Shown here: in pieces, positions 46,788-56,095 of the stretch
Position numbering within the stretch: the stretch's first letter is position 1
Layout of the letters: each line of letters opens with the position of its first letter
NCBI GenBank assembly: GCA_019634795.1
Contig: JAHCAR010000004.1
Location: forward strand, 184,617-248,616
Direction: 5' to 3'
Origin: Dokdonella sp.
Lineage (GTDB): Bacteria; Pseudomonadota; Gammaproteobacteria; Xanthomonadales; Rhodanobacteraceae
DNA length: 64,000 bases
Position numbers and translations under genes: made by a program
Notes under the pieces: generated by a model
The model's database searches: none
What the model was told of the DNA's origin: nothing
What the model saw: the letters and a program-made list of their open reading frames with translations, nothing else

Positions 46788-48050
46788 ATGTCGACAACGA
46801 CCCACAGCCTCGAACACCTGGCCGAACTCGACCGGCGGCTGGTCGCCGCGGTGCGCAACATGCGCCTGCTCGGTTCGGTCAGCTGGCCGGCCTCGGCGCA
46901 AAGACGCTTCCTCGAAGGCTGGCACCAGGGCAATCCGCAGTTGCCCGCACCCGAATATGCCAGGCCCGACTATTCCGCCGCGCGCAGCGAGATTCTTGCG
47001 ATCCACGCCAGCGCCGACCCCGCCCATCCGGTCGGTGACTACATCCGCCGCAATGCCGAATCCTGGCGCATCGCCACCGAACTGCTCGACGCAGTCGGCA
47101 GCCCGGCGTTCACCGGGCACTCCATCCAGTTGTACGGCCGGCCCGGCTCGCGGGTTCCCGGCAGCAGCCTGAGCAATGTCGACGCGGCCCGGCATTTCAT
47201 CAGTCTGGCCGACGAACTCGACAACGAAGTGCTGACCAGCGAGGCCGACTACTGCATCCCGGCCCATGTCCTGCGCGATGAGCTGCAGGGCCAGCTCGAT
47301 GCATTCTTCGGCCAGGGCACGGTGCGCGTCGAGGTCGACGACCAGCTGATCTCGAAGGCCGCTGCCGGGGCCACCCGGATCCGCCTGAAGTCGGCCACCT
47401 GCTTCAGCGAATACGACCGCAATCAGCTGCTCGAGCATGAGGCGTTCGTGCACACGCTGACCGCTCTGAATGGACGACGCCAGCCGAACCTGAGCTCGTT
47501 CGCGCGCAGTTCGCCACGCATCACGGCGACCCAGGAAGGCCTCGCCGTATTCGCCGAACTGATGACCGGCTCGCTCGACATCGAACGCTTCAAGCGCATC
47601 AGCCTGCGCATCCTCGCCATCGACATGGCCCTCAACGGCGCGGATTTCATCGAGGTGTTCCGCTTCTTCCTCGATGCCGGCCAGACCGAGGCCGACAGTT
47701 TCTCGTCGGCGCAGCGCGTATTCCGCGGCTCGCCGACCCGCGGCGGCTGCGCGTTTACCAAGGACACGGTCTACCTGCACGGCCTGCTCTCGGTGCACAC
47801 CTTCTTCCGCTGGGCACTGAAGAACCGCAAGCTGAAGCTGTGCCGCAACCTGTTCGCCGGCAAGATGAGCCTGCACGACGTGGTCTCGCTCGAAAGCCAG
47901 TTCGACTCCGGCTACATCGCCGCGCCGAACTGGCTGCCGCGCTGGATCCAGCATGCCAACGGCCTCGCCGCGATGCTCGCCTTCTCGCTGTTCGCCAACC
48001 AGATCCGTCTCGATCGCGTCGAGGCCGAAGACATCGTACTGGCGCTGTGA
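46788..48050 (+). CDS. QEGLA-motif (DUF1704) putative metalloprotease
   Basis: A 420-aa protein of the DUF1704/TIGR02421 family, named in databases as flavohemoglobin expression-modulating QEGLA motif protein. The metal site reads HEAFVHTLTALNG (HExxxH) with TQEGLAVFAELMTG, which holds the QEGLA motif and a Glu ligand downstream. The family is related to tyrosine carboxypeptidase-like metalloproteases. The role in bacteria is poorly defined. No flavohaemoglobin gene is adjacent, although a haemoglobin-like lipoprotein lies 12 kb away. Confidence 0.9.
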   Translation: MSTTTHSLEHLAELDRRLVAAVRNMRLLGSVSWPASAQRRFLEGWHQGNPQLPAPEYARPDYSAARSEILAIHASADPAHPVGDYIRRNAESWRIATELLDAVGSPAFTGHSIQLYGRPGSRVPGSSLSNVDAARHFISLADELDNEVLTSEADYCIPAHVLRDELQGQLDAFFGQGTVRVEVDDQLISKAAAGATRIRLKSATCFSEYDRNQLLEHEAFVHTLTALNGRRQPNLSSFARSSPRITATQEGLAVFAELMTGSLDIERFKRISLRILAIDMALNGADFIEVFRFFLDAGQTEADSFSSAQRVFRGSPTRGGCAFTKDTVYLHGLLSVHTFFRWALKNRKLKLCRNLFAGKMSLHDVVSLESQFDSGYIAAPNWLPRWIQHANGLAAMLAFSLFANQIRLDRVEAEDIVLAL

Positions 48051-48128
48051 CTGCCGGGATGGCCGCAGTGCGACGCTGCCATCCCCGAGGAAACGCAAGC
48101 ATGCCTGCTCATTCAAACCCACAGCCGT

Positions 48129-50138
48129 TCAGGGGCCGTCGAAGCCATCCGCAAAGATCGTGTCGGAGATGCCGAACGCCATCGGTGGCGAAAATTCGGA
48201 AGTGCTGCCGATGCCGCCGCCGTCGGTCGCGGTCATGACAAGATGACCTCCCGTCGTGCCGATCGGCAGGTTGAACGACTTGAGGGTCGCGACATTGGGA
48301 GCGATGGCGAAGTCGGATCCGATGTACGTGGCACCCTCGCCGCTGCCCTCGCTGTCGGCAAGGTAGAAATCGGCATAGATTGCGTATGCGGAGTTGGACG
48401 TCGCGGAATCGATGGTCCACTCCAGGGCCAGTTGCGGCGGGATCGCTGCGGGATTGAACGTGGCGGCAAGAACTACCGGATAGTTCTGCAGCTTGTTGGG
48501 CCCAACATCCGCGTCTCCTGAATCGTTGGGTGTCGGGCCATCACCGAGCAGGTCGATGCCGATGCCGACATTGGAGAAGATGGAATTGGAGTAGATGGCG
48601 CTGCCGTTTCCGCTGTCCACCAGGACCACCCCGTTGCCGCCATTGAAGGCGATCGAGTTGGCGACGACGCTCGCCGCGGACCCGATGCCTAAGATGGCGA
48701 CACCGTCGAGGTCGTTGCCGATGTTGCGACCGTCCGCTGTCACGCCGATGAAGTTGCCGGTAATACCGCTGCCATTGCCCTCCACACGGATTCCGTCACC
48801 GCCGGAAAAGCCGATCGAGTTGCCCGCGCCACCGAATCCTATGGCGCTGTTTGATGAGTGCACATGAATTCCGCTTCCATCGTTTCCGAAATTCGTTATT
48901 CCACCCACCGCAAAGTCGAGAAAACCGATCGTATTCGAGGTCACCTCGGTTGAATCACCACCGACATCGATGCCGTCCGCGCCGCTGTTTAGTACCTGAT
49001 TGGAGGTGACGACATTGTTGCTGCCACCTGCGATGCGTATGCCATCGCCGGCATTTCCCTGCGAAAAGGCGGCGACACCAACCCGGTTCCCGGCGATCTC
49101 GTTGCCATCGCCGTCGATTGCAATGCCAACGGTGTTGTTGGCAACTTCGTTGTAACCATTGGTGTCGGTGGAGCCGACAGTATTGCCGTCACCGATGAGT
49201 GTGATACCGATGCCGGCGTTTCCCCTCGCCGACCCATTGACGGCAATGCCAATCGAATTCGCGACGATCCGGTTGCCGGACCCGGCAATCCGGATCGCGT
49301 CACCGCTGTTTCCGGAAATCACGTTGCCATAGTCGTTGGCGGAGTTGAACGTGCCGATGACGTTGTTGTTGGCGGCAAATCCAAGAATGCCTACGCCGTT
49401 GCCCCGCGCGCCGATGCCAGCGGGTGTGGTGCCAATGCGGTTGCCGGCAATGACGTTGTTTGTGGCCACACCCAGGGATATGCCGCTGTCGATGTTCGCC
49501 GAGATGACATTGCCGAAGAATCCGCTGGCAAAGCGGCCGATGAAGTTGCTGTCGGAGCCGATGAATATGCCCTGACCGTTGCCGGCCGCGCTGCCATCGG
49601 CCAGAACACCAACGTAGCACGAGTCGACGAGGAGCGAATTGACGCCGGTACCGATACTGATTCCGGTTCCGAATCGGACCACTCCGATCGCCCTGACCCC
49701 GCTGCCGGACGCAGCATTGCCAACGAATCTGAGGCCGCGCGCGCTGCCGCCTGCCCCGCCAACGAACTGGCCGTTGAGATACACCTTCGGCGGTGCATTC
49801 TCGAGCTGGATGCTGGGGCCGACGTAACCCGGCGCAGTCGTGCCATCGATGTCGAGGGGACCGGTGATCGCAGGAAGCTCGCCCTGCGAAGCGGAAAGCG
49901 TGAGAGTCCCCGCGATGCCGAACTGGATGCTGTCCAGACCTGGATGCGCATTCGCCTCCTCGACCGCGGCGCGCAGGCTGCAGTCGCCGAACGCGGTGGC
50001 GCAGACCCCATTTCCGGGGTTCACGTCGTGGTCGTCGAACGTGTTATCGATAGAGAACGTCGCGGCTGTGGCGGCGGTCGGAAGCAATACCGGTGCGAGC
50101 AGTATCAAGAGTATCGTTGCGAGGATTCCAGGGCTCAT
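48129..50138 (-). CDS. Secreted beta-helix protein with CSLREC domain and FADGFDGP tail (module 3)
   Basis: A 669-aa secreted protein; start ATG at 50138 (MSPGILATILLILLAPVLLP signal peptide). A CSLREC domain lies near the N-terminus (NGVCATAFGDCSLRAAVEEA). A right-handed parallel beta-helix follows, built of Asn/Gly-rich repeats such as NVISGNSGDAIRIAGSGNRI from about residue 120 to 560, and then a beta-sandwich-like part. It ends exactly at TIFADGFDGP, the tail motif shared with the secreted proteins of modules 1 and 2. It is divergent from an ECF sigma and kinase pair, its likely regulators. Confidence 0.88.
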   Translation of the reverse strand: MSPGILATILLILLAPVLLPTAATAATFSIDNTFDDHDVNPGNGVCATAFGDCSLRAAVEEANAHPGLDSIQFGIAGTLTLSASQGELPAITGPLDIDGTTAPGYVGPSIQLENAPPKVYLNGQFVGGAGGSARGLRFVGNAASGSGVRAIGVVRFGTGISIGTGVNSLLVDSCYVGVLADGSAAGNGQGIFIGSDSNFIGRFASGFFGNVISANIDSGISLGVATNNVIAGNRIGTTPAGIGARGNGVGILGFAANNNVIGTFNSANDYGNVISGNSGDAIRIAGSGNRIVANSIGIAVNGSARGNAGIGITLIGDGNTVGSTDTNGYNEVANNTVGIAIDGDGNEIAGNRVGVAAFSQGNAGDGIRIAGGSNNVVTSNQVLNSGADGIDVGGDSTEVTSNTIGFLDFAVGGITNFGNDGSGIHVHSSNSAIGFGGAGNSIGFSGGDGIRVEGNGSGITGNFIGVTADGRNIGNDLDGVAILGIGSAASVVANSIAFNGGNGVVLVDSGNGSAIYSNSIFSNVGIGIDLLGDGPTPNDSGDADVGPNKLQNYPVVLAATFNPAAIPPQLALEWTIDSATSNSAYAIYADFYLADSEGSGEGATYIGSDFAIAPNVATLKSFNLPIGTTGGHLVMTATDGGGIGSTSEFSPPMAFGISDTIFADGFDGP

Positions 50139-50209
50139 GAGAGGTGTCCGTGGCCGAAAGGGGCTTCCAGCGGCAGTACCGCAGGCCCTCCATTCATCGC
50201 AATCCGGCA

Positions 50210-50860
50210 ATGAATCGGGACAGCTCCTGGTCGAATGTCGAGTCGGCTGCGGGTCTACAATCGGGATCAACCTCATCCGCAGGGATCGGGCAAGGCGCCT
50301 TGGACGAGATCACGCTACTGCTTCAGCGCGCGCGCAACGGCGAGCCCGAGCAGCTTGACCGCGTCTTCGCCGCGCTCTACATGGAACTGCGGCGAGTCGC
50401 CGAATCGCGCCTCGGTAGCGGTTGCCAGACGCTGACGCCCACCGCACTCGTGCACGAAGTGTTTCTCACGTTGCGCGGCAACGAGAGCCTGAACCTGAAC
50501 GACCGCCGGCACTTCTTCGCCTGCGCGGCGCGCTCCATGCGCTGCATCGTTGTCGACCATGCGCGCCGGCGCAGCGCGGACCGCCGTGGGGGCGGCGCCA
50601 CGCCAGTGACCCTCCAGGAAGGACTGCTCGGCGGCACCGACAACCCCGACAGCAACTTGATCAGCCTGGATCAGGCACTCGATCGCCTCGACCGCTTCGA
50701 TCCGCGCCAGCGCCAGATCGTCGAGCTGCATTTCTTTGCCGGGCTCACCTTCGCCGAAATCGGCGCATTGCTCGAATGCTCCGATCGCACGGCCAAGCGC
50801 GACTGGGAGCGCGCCCGGGTATTCCTGCACGCGGAGCTCGAGCAGGATCGGACTCAATGA
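50210..50860 (+). CDS. ECF sigma factor, kinase-linked type (module 3)
   Basis: About 216 aa from the ATG at 50210; a TTG at 50300 would give a shorter form starting at LDEITLLLQRARNG, closer to the module 1 factor, and a GTG at 50144 a longer one. Regions 2 and 4 are of the ECF_sigma/TIGR02999 type (region 4 HTH in LTFAEIGALLECSDRTAKRDW). The acidic motif of region 2 is again replaced by LTPTALVHEVFLTL. The stop overlaps the kinase start by 4 nt (ATGA). No anti-sigma factor is present. Confidence 0.85.
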   Translation: MNRDSSWSNVESAAGLQSGSTSSAGIGQGALDEITLLLQRARNGEPEQLDRVFAALYMELRRVAESRLGSGCQTLTPTALVHEVFLTLRGNESLNLNDRRHFFACAARSMRCIVVDHARRRSADRRGGGATPVTLQEGLLGGTDNPDSNLISLDQALDRLDRFDPRQRQIVELHFFAGLTFAEIGALLECSDRTAKRDWERARVFLHAELEQDRTQ

Positions 50861-53502
50861 ACCAGGACGAGACCGCTCTTGTTCGCCGCGCAGCCGAGCT
50901 CTTTGATCACCTGCTCGACCTGCCGGATGACGAGCGCGACGGAGCCATCGATCGCCTGGCCGACACCCCCGCGTTGGGTCGCCGCCTGCGGCGACTGCTG
51001 AAACTGCACCGGGAACCCGGCATCCTCGACAGCGCCGCGCTGCACACGGCGGCGGTGCCGACCCGAATCGGCAGCTGGACCATCCTCGGTGAAATCGGCC
51101 GCGGCGGAATGGCCGTCGTCTATCGTGCCGAACGGTCACTTGGCGAATCCACCCAGGTCGCGGCACTCAAGGTCCTGACAGTCGGAGCCCTGGCCGCCAA
51201 TGGTCGCGAAGGGTTCTTGCGCGAGCAGGCGATCCTGGCCCGCCTGGATCACCCGCACATCGTCGGCCTGCTGGATGCCGGGGTCCTCGACGACGGGACA
51301 CCGTGGCTGGCGATGGCTCTGGTCGATGGCGAACGCATCGACACCTGGTGCGACCAGCGGGCGCGTGATACCCGCGAAATCGTCACGCGCTTTCTCGACA
51401 TCTGTTCGGCGGTCGCCTATGCGCATCGGAACCTGGTCGTGCACCGGGACCTGAAACCATCCAACATCCTGGTCGACAGCGAGCGCCGAGTGCGTCTCCT
51501 CGATTTCGGAATCGCGAGACTGCTCGAGGACAGCGGCGACGACGCTACCGCGACCGCCTTCCGCGCCCTGACGCCGCGCTACGCGGCGCCGGAACAGTTC
51601 GGCAGCGAGCCGACGACCACGCTGACGGACATATTCGGTCTCGGCGCGGTCCTCTATGCCCTATTGGCAGGCCGGCCACCACGCGACACCGCCTCGAGTC
51701 CGCAACAAGCCATCGGCTGGCCATCTCGCTCGGCGCGGGCCAATGATCAATGGCCGCCAGCCCAGCGCCGCCAGCGCGCCCGCGAACTCCACGGCGATCT
51801 GGACACCATCGTATTGAAGGCACTGGCGCCGGAACCGAACCGACGCTACCCCACGGTGGAGGCACTCGCCGCCGACCTGCGGGCATGGCTCGAGCATCTT
51901 CCGATTTCGGCGCGGCCTGCCTCGGCGTGGTATCTCGCCAGCCGCTTCGTGCGCCGAAACCGGCTTGTCGTCGCAACCGCGGTGGCAGCGCTCGCCCTGA
52001 GCACGCTATCGGTATGGCAGGTGGTGCTTGAACGCAATCGCGCCGAGGCGCAGGCAAAGCGCGCGACCGAAGTGCGGGATTTTCTCGCTGAAGTGTTTTC
52101 CTCTGCCGAGCCATCGAAGGGCCCGATTCCGAGCCTGCTCGATGTGCTCGACGAGGGCTCGCGGCGTGCCCGCGAGGAATTGTTGCTGACGGCACCGCTG
52201 GCTGCGGCAGATGTACTGACGATCACCGGCGGCACCTATCTGGATTCGGGCGTTCTGGAAAAATCCGCGACCGACCTGGCCGAGGCGCGCGACATCCTCG
52301 AAGAAACACAGCCGAGGCCGGCAGCCGAACTGTCCCGCGTATACACCACGCTCGGCATGCTTGCCCGGCGCCGCGGTGACAACGAACGTTCCCTCGATGA
52401 TTTCGGAAAGGGGCTGTCCTATGCGAAGCAGTCCGGCGCACCGGCGCAGGCCATCCTGCGCATTGAAGTTTCGATGTCGGCAACCGAGAACAACGCAGGG
52501 AGGCCGGCCGAGGCAGAAGTCACCTTGCGCAAATTGCTCCGCGAAATCAGGGCGCATGAACTCTCCGATACCCCCCTGCACCTGGACGCTCTCAATGCCC
52601 TCGGAACGTCGCTTGCGCTGCAAAAGCGCGCCTATCCGGAGCAGGCGGCTCTGCACGAGCAGCGCCTGGCCGTGACTCGCGCGCTCTACGGCACCGAAAA
52701 CGGCTGGTACGCGTACGCGCTGGCCGATGCCGTGCCGACGTTTCGCAAGGCCGGCCAGATTGCGCGCGCGGAAAGCCTGGCTCGCGAGTCGACGGCCATT
52801 GCGGACCGGCTCTATTCCGCACCGCACATCTTTGCGTCCGTCGCCTACTGCAATCTGGCCGCCCTGCTCCAGCACGAGGGCAAATTGGCCGAGGCGCTCG
52901 CGGCCAGCAATCGCAATATCGGCATGGACGAAGCGATGAAGCGCGCCGACCCCCACGCCGAATCGTGTCGGCGCAGTCGCGCCTACCTGCGCGCCGCACT
53001 CTCGGATTACCCGGCCGCACTGTCGGATCTGGCTGTCGACCGTTCCCTGCTGGAGCAACTCGGCAAGCAGCATTCGACGTTGTGGATGGCGAATTGCGGC
53101 CTGGAAGCTTCGATATGGGTCCGCAGCAACGAGGTATCCCGGGCAGAGGAACATCTCTCGCGCTGCTCGGGCGGACATTCGCCGAATCCGTCCGCAAAGG
53201 TCGATGAGTTCGATCTGGCGCGCGTGGAGATTGCCCTGGCCAGAAACGACGGGCGCGAGGCCGAAGAATGGCTCACTGGCTTGCGCGACCGCCTGCCACC
53301 CGATCCTTCTTCGCGCGCCTGGCTCAGGCCCTGGCTATTGTCCGTGCTGGCAGCAGATGCCGCGGACGACCGGAAACTTCACGAGCGCCTGGTATCGGCC
53401 ATCCGATCGATTCGACCGGTACCCGGCATGGCGGATCTGTCCGTCATCGAACCCTGCCTTGCCGACCGGGCCGATGTCGCATCCTGCATGATATTGCCGT
53501 GA
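50857..53502 (+). CDS. Transmembrane Ser/Thr protein kinase with TPR sensor (module 3)
   Basis: An 881-aa kinase from the ATG at 50857. N-terminal helical segment (ELFDHLLDLPDDERDGAIDR), kinase domain about 70-345 with IGRGGMAVVY, AALK lysine, HRDLKPSN, DFG and TPRYAAPEQF. Transmembrane helix about 369-390 (VVATAVAALALSTLSVW), then TPR-like repeats to the end with several Cys near the C-terminus. All catalytic residues are present. Its architecture and gene order copy module 1. Confidence 0.92.
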   Translation: MNQDETALVRRAAELFDHLLDLPDDERDGAIDRLADTPALGRRLRRLLKLHREPGILDSAALHTAAVPTRIGSWTILGEIGRGGMAVVYRAERSLGESTQVAALKVLTVGALAANGREGFLREQAILARLDHPHIVGLLDAGVLDDGTPWLAMALVDGERIDTWCDQRARDTREIVTRFLDICSAVAYAHRNLVVHRDLKPSNILVDSERRVRLLDFGIARLLEDSGDDATATAFRALTPRYAAPEQFGSEPTTTLTDIFGLGAVLYALLAGRPPRDTASSPQQAIGWPSRSARANDQWPPAQRRQRARELHGDLDTIVLKALAPEPNRRYPTVEALAADLRAWLEHLPISARPASAWYLASRFVRRNRLVVATAVAALALSTLSVWQVVLERNRAEAQAKRATEVRDFLAEVFSSAEPSKGPIPSLLDVLDEGSRRAREELLLTAPLAAADVLTITGGTYLDSGVLEKSATDLAEARDILEETQPRPAAELSRVYTTLGMLARRRGDNERSLDDFGKGLSYAKQSGAPAQAILRIEVSMSATENNAGRPAEAEVTLRKLLREIRAHELSDTPLHLDALNALGTSLALQKRAYPEQAALHEQRLAVTRALYGTENGWYAYALADAVPTFRKAGQIARAESLARESTAIADRLYSAPHIFASVAYCNLAALLQHEGKLAEALAASNRNIGMDEAMKRADPHAESCRRSRAYLRAALSDYPAALSDLAVDRSLLEQLGKQHSTLWMANCGLEASIWVRSNEVSRAEEHLSRCSGGHSPNPSAKVDEFDLARVEIALARNDGREAEEWLTGLRDRLPPDPSSRAWLRPWLLSVLAADAADDRKLHERLVSAIRSIRPVPGMADLSVIEPCLADRADVASCMILP

Positions 53503-53650
53503 TCGAGCGCCGAGAGCGCTGCGGAATCCTCGACCGGCCTTCGCTGCCCGGAACTTGCGCCGATGCGACGCGCGCCGGAGGCTGCGCCAGGCTGCGTGAT
53601 ATAGTCGAAAACCCAATGAAGTCGCCAACTTGAAGGGCCTCGTCCACGCC

Positions 53651-55948
53651 ATGTCCAGCGATTCCGATCTTCTCAAGCAAGCTGCGCTCGACTACCACCG
53701 GCGTGCACCAGCCGGCAAGATCAAGGTCGTGCCGACCAAGTCGGTGGTGACCCAGCGCGAGCTCTCGCTGGCCTACTCGCCCGGCGTCGCCTACGCCTGC
53801 GAGGAGATCGTCCGCGACCCGACCACGGCCGCCGAGATGACCTCGCGCGGCAACCTCGTCGCGGTCATCACCAACGGTACCGCCGTGCTCGGCCTCGGCA
53901 ACATCGGCCCGCTGGCGGCCAAACCGGTCATGGAAGGCAAGGGCATGCTGTTCCAGAAGTTCGCCGGCATCGACGTCTTCGACATCGAGATCAACGAGTC
54001 GGATCCGCAAAAGCTGATCGACATCATCGCCAGCCTCGAGCCGAGCTTCGGCGGCATCAACCTCGAGGACATCAAGGCCCCGGAATGCTTCATCGTCGAG
54101 CGCACCCTGCGCGAGCGCATGAAGATTCCGGTCTTCCACGACGACCAGCACGGCACCGCGATCATCCTCGGCGCCGCCTTCATCAATGCGCTCTCGGTGA
54201 TCGGCAAGAAGGCCGACGAGGTCAAGATCGTGCATACCGGTGCCGGCGCCGCCGGCATCTCGTGCATGGACATGCTCGTCCACCTCGGTGTGCCGAAGGA
54301 GAACATCTGGGTCGCCGACCGCCACGGCGTCATCCATACCGGGCGCGACGACCTCGACGAGAACAAGCGCCGCTACGCGCGCGACACCGAGGCACGCACG
54401 CTCGACGACATCATCGACGGCGCCGACATGTTCGTCGGTCTGTCCGGACCCGGCGCCCTGACCCAGGACATGGTCAAACGCATGGTCGAACGCCCGATCA
54501 TCTTCGCCCTGGCCAACCCGACCCCCGAGATCCTGCCCGAGCTGGTCAGGGAGGTCCGCCCCGAGGCGATCGTCGCGACCGGACGTTCGGACTATCCGAA
54601 CCAGGTCAACAACGCCCTGTGTTTCCCCTATCTGTTCCGCGGCGCCCTCGATGTCGGCGCCACGGTGATCAACGAGGCGATGAAGATCGCCTGCGTCAAG
54701 GCCATCGCCGACCTCGCCCGGCGCGAGATGTCCGACGTCGCCGCGCGCGCCTACGGCGGCCAGACCCGCTCGTTCGGCCCCGAGTACCTGATCCCGCAGC
54801 CGTTCGACCCGCGCCTGCTGATCGAGCTGTCCTCGGCGGTCGCCGTCGCGGCGATGGAATCGGGTGTGGCGACGCGCCCGATCGCCGACATCGAAGCCTA
54901 TCGCGAGCGCCTCAACACCTTCGTGTTCCGCACCGGTCTGGTCATGAAGCCGGTGTTCGACCGCGCGCGCAGCGACCTCAAGCGCGTCGTCTACGCCGAA
55001 GGCGAAGAGGAGACCGTGCTGCGCGCAATCCAGCACATCGCCGACGATCACCTGGCCTGGCCGATCCTGATCGGCCGACCGGGAGTGATCGAGGCGCGCA
55101 TCAAGCGCATGAACCTGCGCCTCAAGGCCGGCGAACACTTCGAGATCTGCAACATCGAGAACGATCCGCGCTTCAAGGAATACTGGACGCTCTACCACAG
55201 CCTGCTCGAACGCCGCGGGGTCACCCCCGACAGCGCCAAGGCCATCGTGCGTTCGCGCGCCTCGGTCATCGCCGCGCTGATGGTCCACCGGGGCGAGGCC
55301 GACGCGATGCTGACCGGCCTGGTCGGTCGTTACCACAAGAAGCTGCGCTACATCCTCGACATCCTGCCGCTCGATCCCGGCGTGCAGGCCGCCTCGGCAA
55401 TGACCGGCGTGCTCAACAACAACGGCATCTTTTTCTTCCTCGATACCCACGTCAAGCTCGACCCGAGCGCCGAGCAGATCGCCGAAGCCACGTTGCAGGG
55501 CGCGATCCGCCTGCGCCTGTTCGGGGTCGAACCGAAGATCGCCCTGCTCTCGCATTCGAACTTCGGCAGCCACGAGGACGCCTCGGCAGCGAAGATGCGC
55601 CGCGCCCTCGAGATCATCCGCGAGCGCGCGCCGGATCTCGAAGTCGAAGGCGAGATGCACGCCGACACCGCGTTCAATGAAGAGGTCCGCGACCGGCTGT
55701 TTCCCAATTCCCGCCTCAAGGGCCGGGCCAACCTCTACGTCTGCCCGAATCTCGACGCCGCCAACATCGGCTACAACATCACCCGCGTCATGACCGAAGG
55801 CGTCGCCCTCGGCCCGATCCTGATGGGCGTGTCGAAGCCGGCGCATATCCTGACTCCCGCCGCGACCGTGCGCCGGGTCGTCAACATGACCGCGATCGCC
55901 GCCGTCGAGGCGCAAATCCGCGCCGCGCAACTGCCGACGCCGCGCTGA
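53651..55948 (+). CDS. maeB: NADP-dependent malic enzyme with phosphotransacetylase-like domain
   Basis: A 765-aa MaeB-type enzyme, malate to pyruvate plus CO2 and NADPH. The start is probably the ATG at 53651 (MSSDSDLLKQAALDYH); a TTG at 53630 is in frame. The malic-enzyme part (about 1-430) has VTQRELSLAYSPGVAYACEE, the metal site VFHDDQHGTA, and a GAGAAG nucleotide site. The C-terminal part (about 435-765) is a phosphate acetyl/butyryltransferase-like domain thought to be regulatory. Confidence 0.95.
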   Translation: MSSDSDLLKQAALDYHRRAPAGKIKVVPTKSVVTQRELSLAYSPGVAYACEEIVRDPTTAAEMTSRGNLVAVITNGTAVLGLGNIGPLAAKPVMEGKGMLFQKFAGIDVFDIEINESDPQKLIDIIASLEPSFGGINLEDIKAPECFIVERTLRERMKIPVFHDDQHGTAIILGAAFINALSVIGKKADEVKIVHTGAGAAGISCMDMLVHLGVPKENIWVADRHGVIHTGRDDLDENKRRYARDTEARTLDDIIDGADMFVGLSGPGALTQDMVKRMVERPIIFALANPTPEILPELVREVRPEAIVATGRSDYPNQVNNALCFPYLFRGALDVGATVINEAMKIACVKAIADLARREMSDVAARAYGGQTRSFGPEYLIPQPFDPRLLIELSSAVAVAAMESGVATRPIADIEAYRERLNTFVFRTGLVMKPVFDRARSDLKRVVYAEGEEETVLRAIQHIADDHLAWPILIGRPGVIEARIKRMNLRLKAGEHFEICNIENDPRFKEYWTLYHSLLERRGVTPDSAKAIVRSRASVIAALMVHRGEADAMLTGLVGRYHKKLRYILDILPLDPGVQAASAMTGVLNNNGIFFFLDTHVKLDPSAEQIAEATLQGAIRLRLFGVEPKIALLSHSNFGSHEDASAAKMRRALEIIRERAPDLEVEGEMHADTAFNEEVRDRLFPNSRLKGRANLYVCPNLDAANIGYNITRVMTEGVALGPILMGVSKPAHILTPAATVRRVVNMTAIAAVEAQIRAAQLPTPR

Positions 55949-56030
55949 CGGCGCCCCCTGCGGCCGCAATATCCCGCGGGCTCCACGCATGCAGGAAGGC
56001 GGCCGGACAGCTAAACTGCCAGGTCTCACG

Positions 56031-56055
56031 GGACGACGCCTTCGGTGCGTCGTCC
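56031..56055 (+). other. Stable hairpin with TTCG loop upstream of aceE
   Basis: GGACGACGC, loop CTTCGGT, GCGTCGTCC: a perfect 9-bp stem closed by a C(TTCG)G-type loop. It lies 41 bp before the aceE ATG and 82 bp after maeB. No T-run follows on either strand, so it may be a transcription pause or mRNA-stability element more than a terminator. Confidence 0.55.
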
Positions 56056-56095
56056 GTCATCCGAATCAGAGTGCTCGCCACGCCGAGGTAACTGC

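Noticed and set aside
53444-56029. An 861-codon open frame on the minus strand across maeB
   Set aside because: It is antisense to maeB, rich in Asp/Gly/Arg/His from reversed GC-rich codons, has no recognisable domain and no ribosome site. MaeB on the plus strand is unmistakable.
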